A stretch of DNA of 35,320 nucleotides from Pseudomonadota bacterium (GCA_021795795.1 JAJYPA010000028.1:1-35320); one strand, 5' to 3'; positions 8,282 to 17,399 are shown, numbered from the stretch's first letter. A program made the numbers and translations. The notes: a model not told the origin generated them from the letters alone.

Positions 8282-8903
8282 AGGAATAACCTCCTGTGTG
8301 GATGGTTGGATTCTTGGGGATTATCACTGAGCTTGCAAGTCGCAGTTTTGCACCACTTTAATCCATTGCCTTTCTGGTTTAAGCACTAAATAAAAGCAAA
8401 AATTCTATTTTCAAGGCTGTTAAAACAAAAAAACATTGAATATCAACTAAATACATAGCTGGTATGGTTCTTGTTAAGGCTTTATTTTACTGAGTTCCGT
8501 TGTGGAAGGTCAGTCTAGCAGTAAAGATTTATTGAACCACGAATAAATTCCTGATGAAGAAAATTGGACTTGAGAGCACCTTGAAGAACTTTTTGGGGTG
8601 CCCGTGTGCTACTGAGATGTGGTACCGCGCAATAACGCGAAGCCAGCGCAAGCGATTGAAATAGCGTGAGTTCGTCGCGTGTCTTCCGCGACGAACGTCC
8701 TCGAAAAACCCCAAGGATGGGTTTTTTCGAGGTTCCCTTGAGTCTTCACGTAGCGAGAAGAAACAGGCCTCATACCGTGTATCTTTCTGGGAAAGATGAG
8801 CACATAGGTGTTGAGATCAATGAATGATCCGTTTTCCGCATTAGGGTTGGAATATGAAAAACGGCAAAAAACGTCGTTTTCTTCTTTTTAGGAGCACCTT
8901 TTG
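8282..8903. other. 622-bp gene-free region between ubiK and the ethanolamine permease
   Basis: No convincing gene. The part next to ubiK (8282-8520) is increasingly AT-rich and presumably carries the ubiK promoter. From about 8571 to 8800 base composition changes and several hairpins follow one another (listed separately). The last 100 bp (8801-8903) are the leader of the permease gene, with a small AAAACG/CGTTTT inverted repeat (8858-8863 and 8875-8880) just before its ribosome-binding site. Short frames on the minus strand here have no family resemblance. Confidence 0.6.
8571..8800. repeat. Hairpin-rich intergenic element (possible interspersed repeat or structured RNA)
   Basis: Several inverted repeats occur in a row: CGCG/CGCG (8626-8629, 8636-8639); GTTCGTCGCG/CGCGACGAAC (8670-8679, 8687-8696, perfect, 7-nt loop); CCTCGAAAAACCCC/GGGTTTTTTCGAGG (8699-8712, 8719-8732, 13 of 14 paired, 6-nt loop); and ATCTTTC/GAAAGAT (8781-8787, 8791-8797, perfect, 3-nt loop). 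Spacing is tight and the two central stems are nearly adjacent. This density is unlike the rest of the window. It could be a multi-hairpin interspersed repeat or a transcribed structured RNA, and the sequence alone does not decide. Confidence 0.5.
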
Positions 8904-10271
8904 ATGAGCACACAATTAAAATCCTCGCTTGGAACGATGCACCTTTGGGGTATTGCCGTCGGTCTTGTGATTTCCGGTGAATACTTTGGCTGGAGTTACG
9001 GTTGGGGAACGGCGGGAACTCTGGGGTTTTTGATCGCGACGATTCTCGTGGCGGCGATGTACGTCAGTTTCATTTTCAGCTTTACCGAACTCACAACGGC
9101 TATTCCACATGCGGGCGGGCCTTTTGCCTATAGTCGTCGTGCCTTTGGCGAAACGGGTGGTTTGATTGCCGGTTTGGCAACGCTGATCGAATTCGTCTTT
9201 GCCCCGCCGGCCATTGCCATGGCGATTGGCGCCTACCTTAATGTGCAGTTTCCGGCTCTTGATCCGAAACTGGTCGCCGTGGGCGCCTATATCGTCTTCA
9301 TGGGTTTGAATATTGTGGGCATCACCATTGCAGCTACGTTCGAGCTGATTGTGACCATATTGGCGGTCATCGAATTGCTGGTGTTCATGGGTGTCGTCTC
9401 ACCCGGTTTCAGCTTCAGTAATTTCGTGCTCAATGGCTGGGCGGGTTCAAGCGAGTTTGGCCTCCCGGCTATCTCCGGAATTTTTGCAGCCATTCCATTT
9501 GCTATCTGGTTCTTTCTGGCGATTGAAGGGGCCGCCATGGCGGCCGAAGAAGCGAAAGATCCGCAGCGCACCATTCCCAAAGCCTATACAACGGGCATTC
9601 TGACTCTGGTTCTGCTGGCCTTCGGCGTGATGATTTTTGCGGGTGGCGCGGGCGACTGGACGAAGCTTTCGAACGTGAACGACCCTTTGCCACAGGCCAT
9701 GAAAATGGTAGTAGGTGAACATTCAGGCTGGTTGCACATGCTGGTTTGGATTGGTCTGTTCGGTTTGATAGCAAGTTTCCACGGCATCATTCTGGGTTAC
9801 TCGCGCCAGTTCTTCGCCTTGGCCCGTGCGGGTTATCTGCCTGCCGGTCTGGCGAAACTGTCCCGCTTTCAGACACCGCATCGCGCCATCATTACCGGTG
9901 GAGTGATCGGTATTGGCTCCATTTACAGCGACAGCCTGATCAATTTGCAGGGCATGAGCCTGACTGCCGCCATGATCACCATGGCTGTGTTCGGTGCCAT
10001 CGTGATGTACATCATGAGCATGTTGAGCCTGTTCAAGTTGCGCAAGACCGAACCGACATTGCAGCGACCCTTTATGGCACCCGGTTTTCCGGTTGTTCCC
10101 GGTATCGCTCTGGTTTTGGCTGTCATTTGCCTGATTTCCATGGCCTGGTTCAACCCTGTGATCGGATTGATCTTTCTGGGCTTCATGGCGGCTGGTTATG
10201 CCTACTTTTCGCTCACTGCGATGCAACGCAGTCGTGCACCGGCAGATGCCCTGTTGAGCGGTAAGAAATAA
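8904..10271 (+). CDS. eat: Ethanolamine permease (APC family)
   Basis: This is an inner-membrane transporter of the amino acid/polyamine/organocation superfamily, of the type that imports ethanolamine. The 455-residue protein opens with LGTMHLWGIAVGLVISGEYFGWSYGWGTAG, the typical first-helix region of ethanolamine permeases. About 12 hydrophobic segments follow, with AIPHAGGPFAYSRRAFGETGG after helix 2 and FFLAIEGAAMAAEEAKDPQRTIPKAY in the middle. The substrate call rests on this resemblance and on the adjoining eutB-eutC. The ATG at 8904 is chosen over the TTG at 8901 because AGGAG (8890-8894) is nine bases before it. No operon partner lies upstream. Confidence 0.9.
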   Translation: MSTQLKSSLGTMHLWGIAVGLVISGEYFGWSYGWGTAGTLGFLIATILVAAMYVSFIFSFTELTTAIPHAGGPFAYSRRAFGETGGLIAGLATLIEFVFAPPAIAMAIGAYLNVQFPALDPKLVAVGAYIVFMGLNIVGITIAATFELIVTILAVIELLVFMGVVSPGFSFSNFVLNGWAGSSEFGLPAISGIFAAIPFAIWFFLAIEGAAMAAEEAKDPQRTIPKAYTTGILTLVLLAFGVMIFAGGAGDWTKLSNVNDPLPQAMKMVVGEHSGWLHMLVWIGLFGLIASFHGIILGYSRQFFALARAGYLPAGLAKLSRFQTPHRAIITGGVIGIGSIYSDSLINLQGMSLTAAMITMAVFGAIVMYIMSMLSLFKLRKTEPTLQRPFMAPGFPVVPGIALVLAVICLISMAWFNPVIGLIFLGFMAAGYAYFSLTAMQRSRAPADALLSGKK

Positions 10272-10326
10272 GACGACGGAGGAATCAGGTATCGTCCGAT
10301 TAATTCGAGCGATATTAGGAATCATC

Positions 10327-11721
10327 ATGGCATATGAGATGACACTGGGTGGGCATGTTCACCGTTTTGCCGACTTGAAGACCCTGATGGCCTGCGCCAG
10401 TCCCTTTCGCTCCGGCGATGCCCTGGCGGGGCTGGCGGCGAGTTCTCATGAAGAGCGAATGGCGGCTCAAATGGTACTGGCTGAAGTACCGCTCCGCCGC
10501 TTTCTTGATGAGGCGCTGATCCCGTACGAAGCAGACGAAGTGACGCGGCTGATCATGGATCGGCACGATCCGGTGGCGTTCGCTCCGATCAGTCATCTGA
10601 CTGTGGGTGATTTTCGTAACTGGCTTCTGCTGGGCAGTACCGACAGTGAAATGCTCACCTCTGTAGCCGCCGGCATCACACCGGAAATGGCAGCGGCGGT
10701 TTGTAAATTGATGCGCAATCAGGATTTGATCCTGGTGGCACGCAAGTGCCGGGTAATCACGAAATTCCGCAATACCATCGGCCTGCCCGGTCATATGTCG
10801 GTTCGATTGCAACCCAATCATCCGACCGACGATGTCCGCGGCATTGCGGCCAGCATGGTTGATGGCTTGCTCTTTGGATCGGGCGATGCTGTCATTGGTA
10901 TTAATCCCGCCAGTGATGCACTGCCTACGTTGACCCAGCTCTGGCGTATGCTAGATGAGGTGCGCGACAAGTTTTCCATTCCCACGCAAAGTTGCGTGCT
11001 CACCCATGTAACCAACCAGATTCAGGCCATGGAACAGGGTGCGCCCATTGATCTGGTATTCCAGTCGATTGCGGGTACGGAACAGGCCAATGCCGGTTTC
11101 GGCATCAATATTGGCGTGTTGAAGGAAGCGCACGAAGCGGCGTTGTCACTCAATCGGGGTACCGTGGGCGACAACGTGATGTATTTCGAGACCGGACAGG
11201 GCAGTGCACTCTCGGCAAATGCCCATCACGGTGTCGATCAGCAAACCTGTGAAGCGCGCGCCTATGCCGTGGCACGTGAATTTCGCCCCTTGTTGGTGAA
11301 TACGGTGGTGGGCTTCATCGGGCCGGAGTACCTGTATGACGGCAAGCAGGTTACACGCGCCGGTCTTGAAGATCATTTCTGCGGCAAATTGCTGGGCCTG
11401 CCGATGGGGTGCGATATTTGCTATACCAATCACGCGGAAGTGGATCAGAACGACATGGATGGATTGATGACCCTGCTCGGCGCGGCAGGCGTGACCTTCA
11501 TCATGGGAATTCCCGGCGCGGATGACATCATGCTCAACTACCAGAGCACGTCATTTCACGATGCGCTGTATCTTCGCCAGGTGTTGGGGCTGAAGCGTGC
11601 GCCGGAATTCGACGACTGGCTGATGAAGATGGGCATTTGCGATGAATCCGGCGTGATCAATCCGGTGGGTATCGGTCACGGATTGCTGAGCCAGTTACCC
11701 TATCTGCCCCAATCACTATGA
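10327..11721 (+). CDS. eutB: Ethanolamine ammonia-lyase, large subunit EutB
   Basis: EutB carries the active site of adenosylcobalamin-dependent ethanolamine ammonia-lyase, which splits ethanolamine into acetaldehyde and ammonia. The 464-residue length is normal. Recognisable segments include KTLMACASPFRSGDALAG, NTIGLPGHMSVRLQPNHPTDD, DAVIGINPASD, TQSCVLTHVTNQ, FQSIAGTEQANAGFGI, GQGSALSANAHHGVDQQT and GCDICYTNHAEVDQNDMD. The last includes residues lining the substrate barrel in characterised enzymes. It follows the permease by 55 bp and overlaps eutC by four bases (ATGA). No reactivase (EutA) or shell-protein gene is present, and I see no cobalamin riboswitch before it. Confidence 0.96.
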   Translation: MAYEMTLGGHVHRFADLKTLMACASPFRSGDALAGLAASSHEERMAAQMVLAEVPLRRFLDEALIPYEADEVTRLIMDRHDPVAFAPISHLTVGDFRNWLLLGSTDSEMLTSVAAGITPEMAAAVCKLMRNQDLILVARKCRVITKFRNTIGLPGHMSVRLQPNHPTDDVRGIAASMVDGLLFGSGDAVIGINPASDALPTLTQLWRMLDEVRDKFSIPTQSCVLTHVTNQIQAMEQGAPIDLVFQSIAGTEQANAGFGINIGVLKEAHEAALSLNRGTVGDNVMYFETGQGSALSANAHHGVDQQTCEARAYAVAREFRPLLVNTVVGFIGPEYLYDGKQVTRAGLEDHFCGKLLGLPMGCDICYTNHAEVDQNDMDGLMTLLGAAGVTFIMGIPGADDIMLNYQSTSFHDALYLRQVLGLKRAPEFDDWLMKMGICDESGVINPVGIGHGLLSQLPYLPQSL

Positions 11722-12506
11722 AGACGCTCGTTCAACACAATCCGTGGGAAGAACTTCGTCGGTACACTCGGGCGCGCATCGCATTGGGTAACGTCGGTGC
11801 CAGTTTGCCGACGGATGAAGTGCTGCGTTTCGGACTCGCGCATGCCAAAGCGCGGGATGCCGTGCATCACGCCATGGATGTTGAGACGTTGAGGCAGAAC
11901 CTTGAAGCGGCGGGCTTCCGTGTTTTACGCGCGCAGAGCACCGCCGCCGACCGCCAGACGTACCTGTTGCGTCCCGATCTGGGGCGTCGATTGCACCCCG
12001 ATAGCGTGCTGACACTTCAGGGAAATCAGGCGTGTTCTTTGGCCATTGTGGTGGCCGACGGGTTATCGGCATTCGCGCCGGAAAATCACACAGTACCGCT
12101 GCTGCGACAACTGCAACAGCGCATCGATGTGGATTGGTCCCAAGTTCCCGTCGTGCTCACCACGCAAGGGCGCGTCGCCATCGGTGATGAAATCGGTGCG
12201 GCGCTCAAGGCCGATCTGGTTCTGGTACTCATTGGCGAGCGGCCGGGCCTCAGTTCACCCGATAGTTTGGGTGCCTACCTCACCTATCAGCCCAAACTCG
12301 GGCGCATGGACAGTGAACGCAACTGTGTTTCCAACATTCATGCGGCGGGTATGTCCTACGCTCAGGCGGCGCACAAGATCAGTTACCTGATTCAAGAATC
12401 GCTTCGGCGCAAATATACGGGCGTCGAGCTCAAGGACGACAGCGATACCGCGCCGTTGCCCATTCCAGATCAGGAAAAAGCGTTACTGATGCCCTCATCT
12501 GATTGA
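11718..12506 (+). CDS. eutC: Ethanolamine ammonia-lyase, small subunit EutC
   Basis: EutC is the small subunit of ethanolamine ammonia-lyase and contributes to binding the adenosylcobalamin cofactor. The 262-residue protein has the expected start NPWEELRRYTRARIALGNVGASLPTDEVLRFGLAHAKARDAVH. It also has the conserved stretches LRPDLGRRL, IVVADGLSA, VGDEIG-like VAIGDEIGAALKADLVLVLIGERPGLSSPDSLGAYLTYQPKLGRMDSERNCVSNIH, and a C-terminal AQAAHKISYLIQESLRRKYTGVELKDD. Overlap with eutB implies coupled translation, giving matched subunit amounts. It ends 25 bp before the convergent Lrp-type gene. Confidence 0.96.
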   Translation: MKTLVQHNPWEELRRYTRARIALGNVGASLPTDEVLRFGLAHAKARDAVHHAMDVETLRQNLEAAGFRVLRAQSTAADRQTYLLRPDLGRRLHPDSVLTLQGNQACSLAIVVADGLSAFAPENHTVPLLRQLQQRIDVDWSQVPVVLTTQGRVAIGDEIGAALKADLVLVLIGERPGLSSPDSLGAYLTYQPKLGRMDSERNCVSNIHAAGMSYAQAAHKISYLIQESLRRKYTGVELKDDSDTAPLPIPDQEKALLMPSSD

Positions 12507-12531
12507 TGCAAGGACGGCTGGTTGCTGATGG

Positions 12532-13035
12532 TTACTTTTCGCCCGCTGTAACCTCCAGTGGCAGGGCGAGCGTTTCCTTGACCTCTTCCATCACGATGTA
12601 ACTCTTCGACTCCTGAGCGCCGGGTAAGGCCAGCAGGATTTCACCGAGTAGTTTCCGGTAATCGGACATCTTCGAGATCCGCGCCTTGATCAGGTAATCG
12701 AACTCGCCGGAAACGAGATGACATTCCAGAATGCTGGGCAGCTTGATGATCTCCCGTTTGAAGTTTTCGAACATCACCCCGGATTTCGCCGACAGCTTGA
12801 TCTCCACGAATACCAGCAGCGATAACGCCAGCGCCTGAGGATCAAGCCGGGCGTGGTATCCGAGAATGACGCCTTCCTTTTCCAGGCGCTTGATCCGCTC
12901 GCCACAGGGTGTGACGGATAGACCGACCTGTTCGGCCAGATCGGTGACCGATATGCGGGCGTCCTGTTGCAGGATGTCCAGAATCTTGCGGTCGATTTTG
13001 TCCAGCTCTCGAACCGAATGAGTGCGTATGCGCAT
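12532..13035 (-). CDS. dadR: Lrp/AsnC family transcriptional regulator, DadR-like
   Basis: This is a DNA-binding regulator of the feast/famine family. The protein has an N-terminal helix-turn-helix (LDKIDRKILDILQQDARISVTDLAEQVGLSVTPCGERIKRLEKEGVI) and a C-terminal ligand-sensing domain ending in SYIVMEEVKETLALPL. The strong resemblance is to Lrp, including the VFVEIKL and ECHLVSGEFDYLIKARISKMSDYRKLLGE segments. The frame is open further upstream, but I place the start at the ATG ending at 13035 (167 residues). AGAAGG sits eight bases before it, and the longer form adds an atypical Phe/Lys-rich tail. Its divergence from dadA suggests it activates that operon in response to alanine, as DadR does in Pseudomonas. 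Confidence 0.88.
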   Translation of the reverse strand: MRIRTHSVRELDKIDRKILDILQQDARISVTDLAEQVGLSVTPCGERIKRLEKEGVILGYHARLDPQALALSLLVFVEIKLSAKSGVMFENFKREIIKLPSILECHLVSGEFDYLIKARISKMSDYRKLLGEILLALPGAQESKSYIVMEEVKETLALPLEVTAGEK

Positions 13036-13059
13036 GAGCCGTGCCTTCTTTGGGTGCAA

Positions 13060-13150
13060 TTCAAATTTTCGGAAAAATATACATATATTTTTAGAAAATA
13101 TAGTTTTTTGTTCTTTAAATAGCCATATATACAGATATTCGTTTTTCACG
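13060..13150. promoter_or_regulatory. AT-rich divergent control region between the Lrp-type gene and dadA
   Basis: This stretch is much richer in A and T than its surroundings, with runs such as TATACATATATTTT. At 13092-13106 TAGAAAATATAGTTT matches the E. coli Lrp consensus at about 11 of 15 positions. Lrp proteins favour such flexible DNA. I could not place a convincing -35/-10 pair. It probably serves both the regulator and dadA. Confidence 0.45.
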
Positions 13151-13200
13151 AGACCAATAGAATTTCATCTGTTCTTGCTTTGAAGTTCTGGAGGTGGGCG

Positions 13201-14520
13201 ATGCGGGTCATAGTGCTTGGAAGTGGTGTGGTAGGTGTCACCAGCGCCTATTATCTGGCGCGCGCGGGTTTCGATGTGACCGTGGTCGATCGCCAACCCG
13301 GTGCCGCCATGGAAACCAGCTTTGCCAATGCCGGTCAGGTGTCGCCGGGTTACTCCGCGCCCTGGGCCGCGCCGGGTATTCCGTTGAAGGCGGCCAAATG
13401 GCTGTTCCAGCGCCATTCGCCTTTGTCCATTCGTCCCGATGGTTCCCTGTTTCAGTTGCAGTGGATGGGCAAGATGCTGCGTAACTGCACCGCCGAACGT
13501 TATGCCATCAACAAGTCGCGCATGGTTCGCCTGGCCGAACACAGCCGGGATTGTCTGCGCGATCTGCGCAATGAAACGGGCATCGCCTACGAGCAGCGAA
13601 CCCAGGGAACCTTGCAGGTGTTTCGTACCCAGAAGCAACTCGACGCGGCGAGCAAGGACATCGCTGTTCTCGAAGAATGTGGCGTGCCTTACGAACTGCT
13701 GGATCGGGCCGGTTGTGTGGGTGCGGAACACGCACTGGGCCTTGTCAGTGAAAAAATCGTCGGCGGCCTGCGTTTGCCGGGCGATGAAACCGGCGACTGC
13801 CAGATGTTCACGACCGCGCTTGAAGCGGAGGCCCGCAAGCTGGGTGTCACGTTCCGTTACAACTTCCCGATTTCACGGCTCCTCAAAACGAACAACCGGA
13901 TCACCGGCATCGAGTCGCCCCAAGGCGAGCGGATCGAAGGCGATCAGTTTGTGGTTGCCTTGGGCAGCTACTCGCGCCAGCTGCTGAAATCGTTGAACAT
14001 CGATATTCCTGTCTATCCGGTCAAAGGCTATTCACTGACGGTCCCGATTGCCAATGCCGAAGCCGCGCCGGTTTCCACCATCATGGATGAAACCTACAAG
14101 GTCGCAATCACACGGTTCGACAATCGTATCCGTTTGGGCGGCATGGCCGAATTGGCGGGTTTCGATCTCGGCCTCAACCCACGTCGTCGCGAAACGCTGG
14201 AAATGGTGGTCGGCGATCTGTTCCCGCAGGGTGGAAATGTCGAGGGCGCTACCTTCTGGACCGGATTGCGCCCCATGACACCGGATGGCACCCCCATTAT
14301 CGGGGCGACCGGTTACGACAATTTGTGGCTCAACACCGGTCACGGCACATTGGGCTGGACGATGTCCTGCGGGTCGGCTCAAGTTTTAGCCGATCTGCTG
14401 GCCGGTCGACCTACAGCAATCGCAGCCGACGATCTGGGATTGTCTCGTTATGGCGGAAAGCAGGCACCGTATTCGAAGGCCACGCTGACTGTGCCGAAAT
14501 CCGAAGCGATGGGCTCATAA
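13201..14520 (+). CDS. dadA: D-amino acid dehydrogenase DadA
   Basis: DadA is a membrane-associated FAD enzyme that oxidises D-alanine (and other D-amino acids) to pyruvate and ammonia, passing electrons to the respiratory chain. From the ATG at 13201 the protein is 439 residues. It starts with the Rossmann motif [23 protein letters not shown], followed by [56 protein letters not shown], and [42 protein letters not shown] near the C-terminus. GGAGG (13190-13194) six bases before this ATG decides against the TTG at 13180. It is the first gene of a dadA-alr-ridA run. Confidence 0.96.
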   Translation: MRVIVLGSGVVGVTSAYYLARAGFDVTVVDRQPGAAMETSFANAGQVSPGYSAPWAAPGIPLKAAKWLFQRHSPLSIRPDGSLFQLQWMGKMLRNCTAERYAINKSRMVRLAEHSRDCLRDLRNETGIAYEQRTQGTLQVFRTQKQLDAASKDIAVLEECGVPYELLDRAGCVGAEHALGLVSEKIVGGLRLPGDETGDCQMFTTALEAEARKLGVTFRYNFPISRLLKTNNRITGIESPQGERIEGDQFVVALGSYSRQLLKSLNIDIPVYPVKGYSLTVPIANAEAAPVSTIMDETYKVAITRFDNRIRLGGMAELAGFDLGLNPRRRETLEMVVGDLFPQGGNVEGATFWTGLRPMTPDGTPIIGATGYDNLWLNTGHGTLGWTMSCGSAQVLADLLAGRPTAIAADDLGLSRYGGKQAPYSKATLTVPKSEAMGS

Positions 14521-14539
14521 GGTACAGGATCGCAAGTTC

Positions 14540-15628
14540 ATGAGTCGCCCGCTCGTCGCCCACATCCGCTTGGATGCGTTCCGTCATAACTATCGTCTGG
14601 CCAAAGCGGCGCATGGCGGCCGTGCCTTGGCCGTGGTGAAGGCTGACGCCTATGGTCATGGTGCCGTCGAATGCGCTCGCGCCATTGCCGATGAGGCTGA
14701 TGGTTTTGCGGTCGCCATGATCGAAGAAGCACTGAGCTTGCGCGCGGCGGGTATCACCGCCCCCATCCTGCTGCTCGAAGGATTTTTTGAGGCATCGGAA
14801 TTGCTCGACATCCAGGTTCACAATCTCTGGATCGTGGTTCATCAGCGCTGGCAGGTCGATGTCCTGTTGGCAGCGCATCTGACCCGCCCGATTACGGTCT
14901 GGCTGAAAATGGACAGCGGCATGCATCGGGTGGGCATCGCGCCGGATCAGTATCGGGCAACCTACGAGCGCTTGAAAGCGCATCCTGCTATTGCACAAAT
15001 TGTGTTGATGAGTCATTTTGCTCGCGCGGATGAACTGGAGTCACGGCACATGCTGCGGCAGGTTGAAACATTCCATGCTGCCACGATGGGCATCGACGCG
15101 CCGGTCAGCCTGTCCAATTCCGCAGCGATACTGGGTTGGTCTGGTGCCCATGCCGATTGGGCCCGGCCGGGTATCATGTTGTACGGTGCCGATCCGTTCG
15201 TCGGCAAGGCGGGCGCGTCGATAGCCGAGCGTCTGCGTCCGGTGATGCAGCTTGAGGGCGCGGTGATTTCTGTACGCGTCATCTCGTATGGGGAGCCGCT
15301 GGGGTATGGTGGCGCGTTTGTGGCAGAGCGACCGACCCGCGTCGGCGTCGTGTCCTGCGGTTATGCAGATGGTTATCCCCGAACGGCTCCAACCGGCACA
15401 CCGGTCGCTGTGGACGGTCAATTGACCCGGCTGATCGGTCGGGTGTCCATGGACATGCTGACGGTCGACCTGACTCATATCCCGCAGGCGGATGTGGGTA
15501 GCCGGGTAGAATTATGGGGCGATCAGGTACCTGTAAACGAGGTGGCCTCTCGCGCAGGCACCATCGCCTATGAATTGTTATGTCACGTTAAACGGGCCCG
15601 ATTCGAGTATTCGGGCCAGTCTCATTGA
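14540..15628 (+). CDS. dadX: Alanine racemase (catabolic, DadX-like)
   Basis: This PLP enzyme interconverts L- and D-alanine. Beside dadA it would feed L-alanine into oxidation. The 362-residue protein has the PLP lysine in [11 protein letters not shown] (Lys34) and the second catalytic base, Tyr256, in PLGYGGAF. It also has the typical [27 protein letters not shown] and GYADGYPR segments. The position directly after dadA favours the catabolic paralogue. If it is the only racemase in the genome it would also supply cell-wall D-alanine. The gap to dadA is 19 bp. Confidence 0.94.
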   Translation: MSRPLVAHIRLDAFRHNYRLAKAAHGGRALAVVKADAYGHGAVECARAIADEADGFAVAMIEEALSLRAAGITAPILLLEGFFEASELLDIQVHNLWIVVHQRWQVDVLLAAHLTRPITVWLKMDSGMHRVGIAPDQYRATYERLKAHPAIAQIVLMSHFARADELESRHMLRQVETFHAATMGIDAPVSLSNSAAILGWSGAHADWARPGIMLYGADPFVGKAGASIAERLRPVMQLEGAVISVRVISYGEPLGYGGAFVAERPTRVGVVSCGYADGYPRTAPTGTPVAVDGQLTRLIGRVSMDMLTVDLTHIPQADVGSRVELWGDQVPVNEVASRAGTIAYELLCHVKRARFEYSGQSH

Positions 15629-15641
15629 TCAGGAGAAGAGT

Positions 15642-16016
15642 ATGAAGCAGATCCAGACGTCAAATGCACCGGCCGCGATCGGTCCTTATTCGCAGGCGAT
15701 TGCCGTCGGCACGATGCTGTTCACTTCGGGACAAATTCCGTTGCGTGCCGATGGCACGCTGGTTGAGGGCGATATCAAGGTACAAACCCAACAGGTGTTC
15801 GACAATCTGCGCGCGGTGATCGAGGCGGCGGGCGGCACGCTTGCCCAAGTGGTCAAAACCACGGTATTTCTCAAGGATATGCAAGATTTCGTGGCGATGA
15901 ACGAAGTCTACGAGGCCGAGTTCGGCGGGCACCGCCCCGCGCGTTCCGCCGTGCAGGTTGCCCGTCTGCCGCGCGATGTGCGGTTGGAAATTGAAGCGAT
16001 TGTCTCACTGGCGTGA
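15642..16016 (+). CDS. ridA: RidA family enamine/imine deaminase
   Basis: RidA hydrolyses reactive enamines and imines, notably 2-aminoacrylate, that damage PLP enzymes. The 124-residue protein is typical: [51 protein letters not shown] and [26 protein letters not shown]. Arg101 corresponds to the catalytic arginine of the family. The start at 15642 is fixed by AGGAG (15631-15635) six bases upstream. The longer frame from 15570 overlaps the racemase gene and is rejected. Its place after DadA and the racemase suggests protection of, or help to, those enzymes: DadA makes an imino acid intermediate and the racemase is a PLP enzyme. Confidence 0.94.
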   Translation: MKQIQTSNAPAAIGPYSQAIAVGTMLFTSGQIPLRADGTLVEGDIKVQTQQVFDNLRAVIEAAGGTLAQVVKTTVFLKDMQDFVAMNEVYEAEFGGHRPARSAVQVARLPRDVRLEIEAIVSLA

Positions 16017-16025
16017 TCAAGCGAA

Positions 16026-16075
16026 CCAGGTAATCGACCCATGCAATTGATCCAGGCAATCGACACAGGCAATCG
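16026..16075 (+). repeat. Three imperfect short direct repeats
   Basis: CCAGGTAATCGAC (16026-16038), CCAGGCAATCGAC (16052-16064) and ACAGGCAATCG (16065-16075) lie in the gap between ridA and the MFS gene. The second and third are directly adjacent. They could be a local duplication or protein-binding half-sites. No function is visible. Confidence 0.5.
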
Positions 16076-16220
16076 CTGCATGAATCCATCCATGGCTTCA
16101 TGGGCTTCCGCCCGCCTTGTGCTCCGTATTTCAATGACGTGTGTCCGTGAGCGGCAGGGCCGCCTTTACCTGCGCACGAAGAAATGCGGCCTTGTGCGGA
16201 TCGTCCCGAGGTAGCTTCTT

Positions 16221-17399
16221 ATGACCCAGCAGCACCCCATCGACTGGGGAACGGTGGCCACGCTCAATGTGGTCTCGATATTCTCGCAACTGGGGCAGTT
16301 CGGTATCGGGTTCGTGGTGCTGCCGGTTTGGCTGGCGCAGCATGGGCTCAATGCCACCGAACTTGGGATTCTTGTCTCGTCGCAATGGCTGGGCATGTTG
16401 TTGGGGCTTGCCATCGCACCCCGGCTGAATGTCCGCTTCGGCCATGCGAAAGTCATTGCCATGGGTTTGCTGGTGGCGATGGTCGCGTTTGCGCTGATGT
16501 TGAGCTTGGGGCAATCCGCCTGGCTGCCCGCGGTGGTGCTGATCGGGTTGGGCACGGGACTGCGCTGGATTGGTCTGGAACCCTGGCTGTACGGGATTAC
16601 CCCCACGCAGGGTCGGGGTCGTTTGGTCGGGTTTCACGAGACCATGATCGGGATCGCGCCCATCGTGGCCCCGCTTATGACCAATTGGGTTGGTATTGAA
16701 GGGCCCGGGCCGCTGGTGCTGGGCTTGGTGTTCACCGGCATGGCCTTTATCCCGCTCGCGTTTGCAAGCGCGGCGCCGAAGGCCAAGCTGGCGAAGATCA
16801 AGTGCGCCCCGGGTCAGGGCCCGTCGCAGCTCAATCTCATTCTGGCCTTGGGCGTGGCAACGGCGGCCATTGGGGGTATCACGGAAGCGGCGTTCTCGGG
16901 CCTGTTCCCCATTTTCGGTGCGGGGCGTGATCTCAGTGCCGACCAGATGGTCAGCCTGTTGACCTATTTCGGTTTGGGCGGGTTGCTGCTGCAATACCTC
17001 ATGGGTTGGCTTGCCGACCATCGAGGCCTGGTATTCGCGGTATTGGTGAATGCAGGTATGACCATCCTGATGGCGATTGTGACCAGTTTTCCGCTGGAAT
17101 TCACCGGTCTTGCCGTCACATTTTTTGTGATGGGCGGCACGATCACCGGTTATCTGACGTTGGCGATTGTGGCTTCGACCAAAGCCGGTCACGGGGAGTT
17201 GTCGGTCAATGTCCGGCTCATTTCCATGGCCTATACCGCCAGCGCCATTTTCGGGCCGCTGCTTGCTGGTTTCGTCATGAAATCCTCCACCAGTGAGGCA
17301 CTGATCTGGCTGGTGGGCGCTCTGGGCGTGACCTTGTGTGGCTACGTGCTGATTCAGTCGCGACGGCGTGTCTTGCTGGATCGGTTACCCGACGCCTGA
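16221..17399 (+). CDS. Major facilitator superfamily transporter, substrate unknown
   Basis: This is a 392-residue inner-membrane protein with about 12 hydrophobic segments in two halves, typical of the major facilitator superfamily. The first half has LGILVSSQWLGMLLGLAIAPRLNVRFGHAKVIAMGL (a motif-A-like loop). The segment GLGTGLRWIGLEPWLYG resembles the YcaD-like subgroup. In the second half LADHRGLVFAVLVNAGM is the matching loop. GAGGTAG lies six bases before the ATG. It is 204 bp after ridA and convergent with the class III aminotransferase. It may export or import an amine or amino acid handled by the neighbours, but nothing in the sequence names the substrate. Confidence 0.85.
   Translation: MTQQHPIDWGTVATLNVVSIFSQLGQFGIGFVVLPVWLAQHGLNATELGILVSSQWLGMLLGLAIAPRLNVRFGHAKVIAMGLLVAMVAFALMLSLGQSAWLPAVVLIGLGTGLRWIGLEPWLYGITPTQGRGRLVGFHETMIGIAPIVAPLMTNWVGIEGPGPLVLGLVFTGMAFIPLAFASAAPKAKLAKIKCAPGQGPSQLNLILALGVATAAIGGITEAAFSGLFPIFGAGRDLSADQMVSLLTYFGLGGLLLQYLMGWLADHRGLVFAVLVNAGMTILMAIVTSFPLEFTGLAVTFFVMGGTITGYLTLAIVASTKAGHGELSVNVRLISMAYTASAIFGPLLAGFVMKSSTSEALIWLVGALGVTLCGYVLIQSRRRVLLDRLPDA

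Noticed and set aside
8460..8475. Sigma-54-like promoter TGGTATG...TTGTT upstream of the permease
   Set aside because: The -12 element has GT instead of GC, and the site is about 430 bp from the permease start. Too weak to annotate.
8609..8803. Possible 64-residue protein on the minus strand
   Set aside because: It coincides with the hairpin-rich element, lacks a ribosome-binding site, and its sequence looks like translated repeat DNA.
10272..10326. Cobalamin riboswitch before eutB
   Set aside because: The gap is only 55 bp and shows no B12-box-like sequence.
16131..17192. 353-residue frame on the minus strand
   Set aside because: It lies fully antisense to the MFS gene, is rich in Gln, His, Arg and Pro with no hydrophobic core, and has no family resemblance. 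It is a shadow of the opposite strand.
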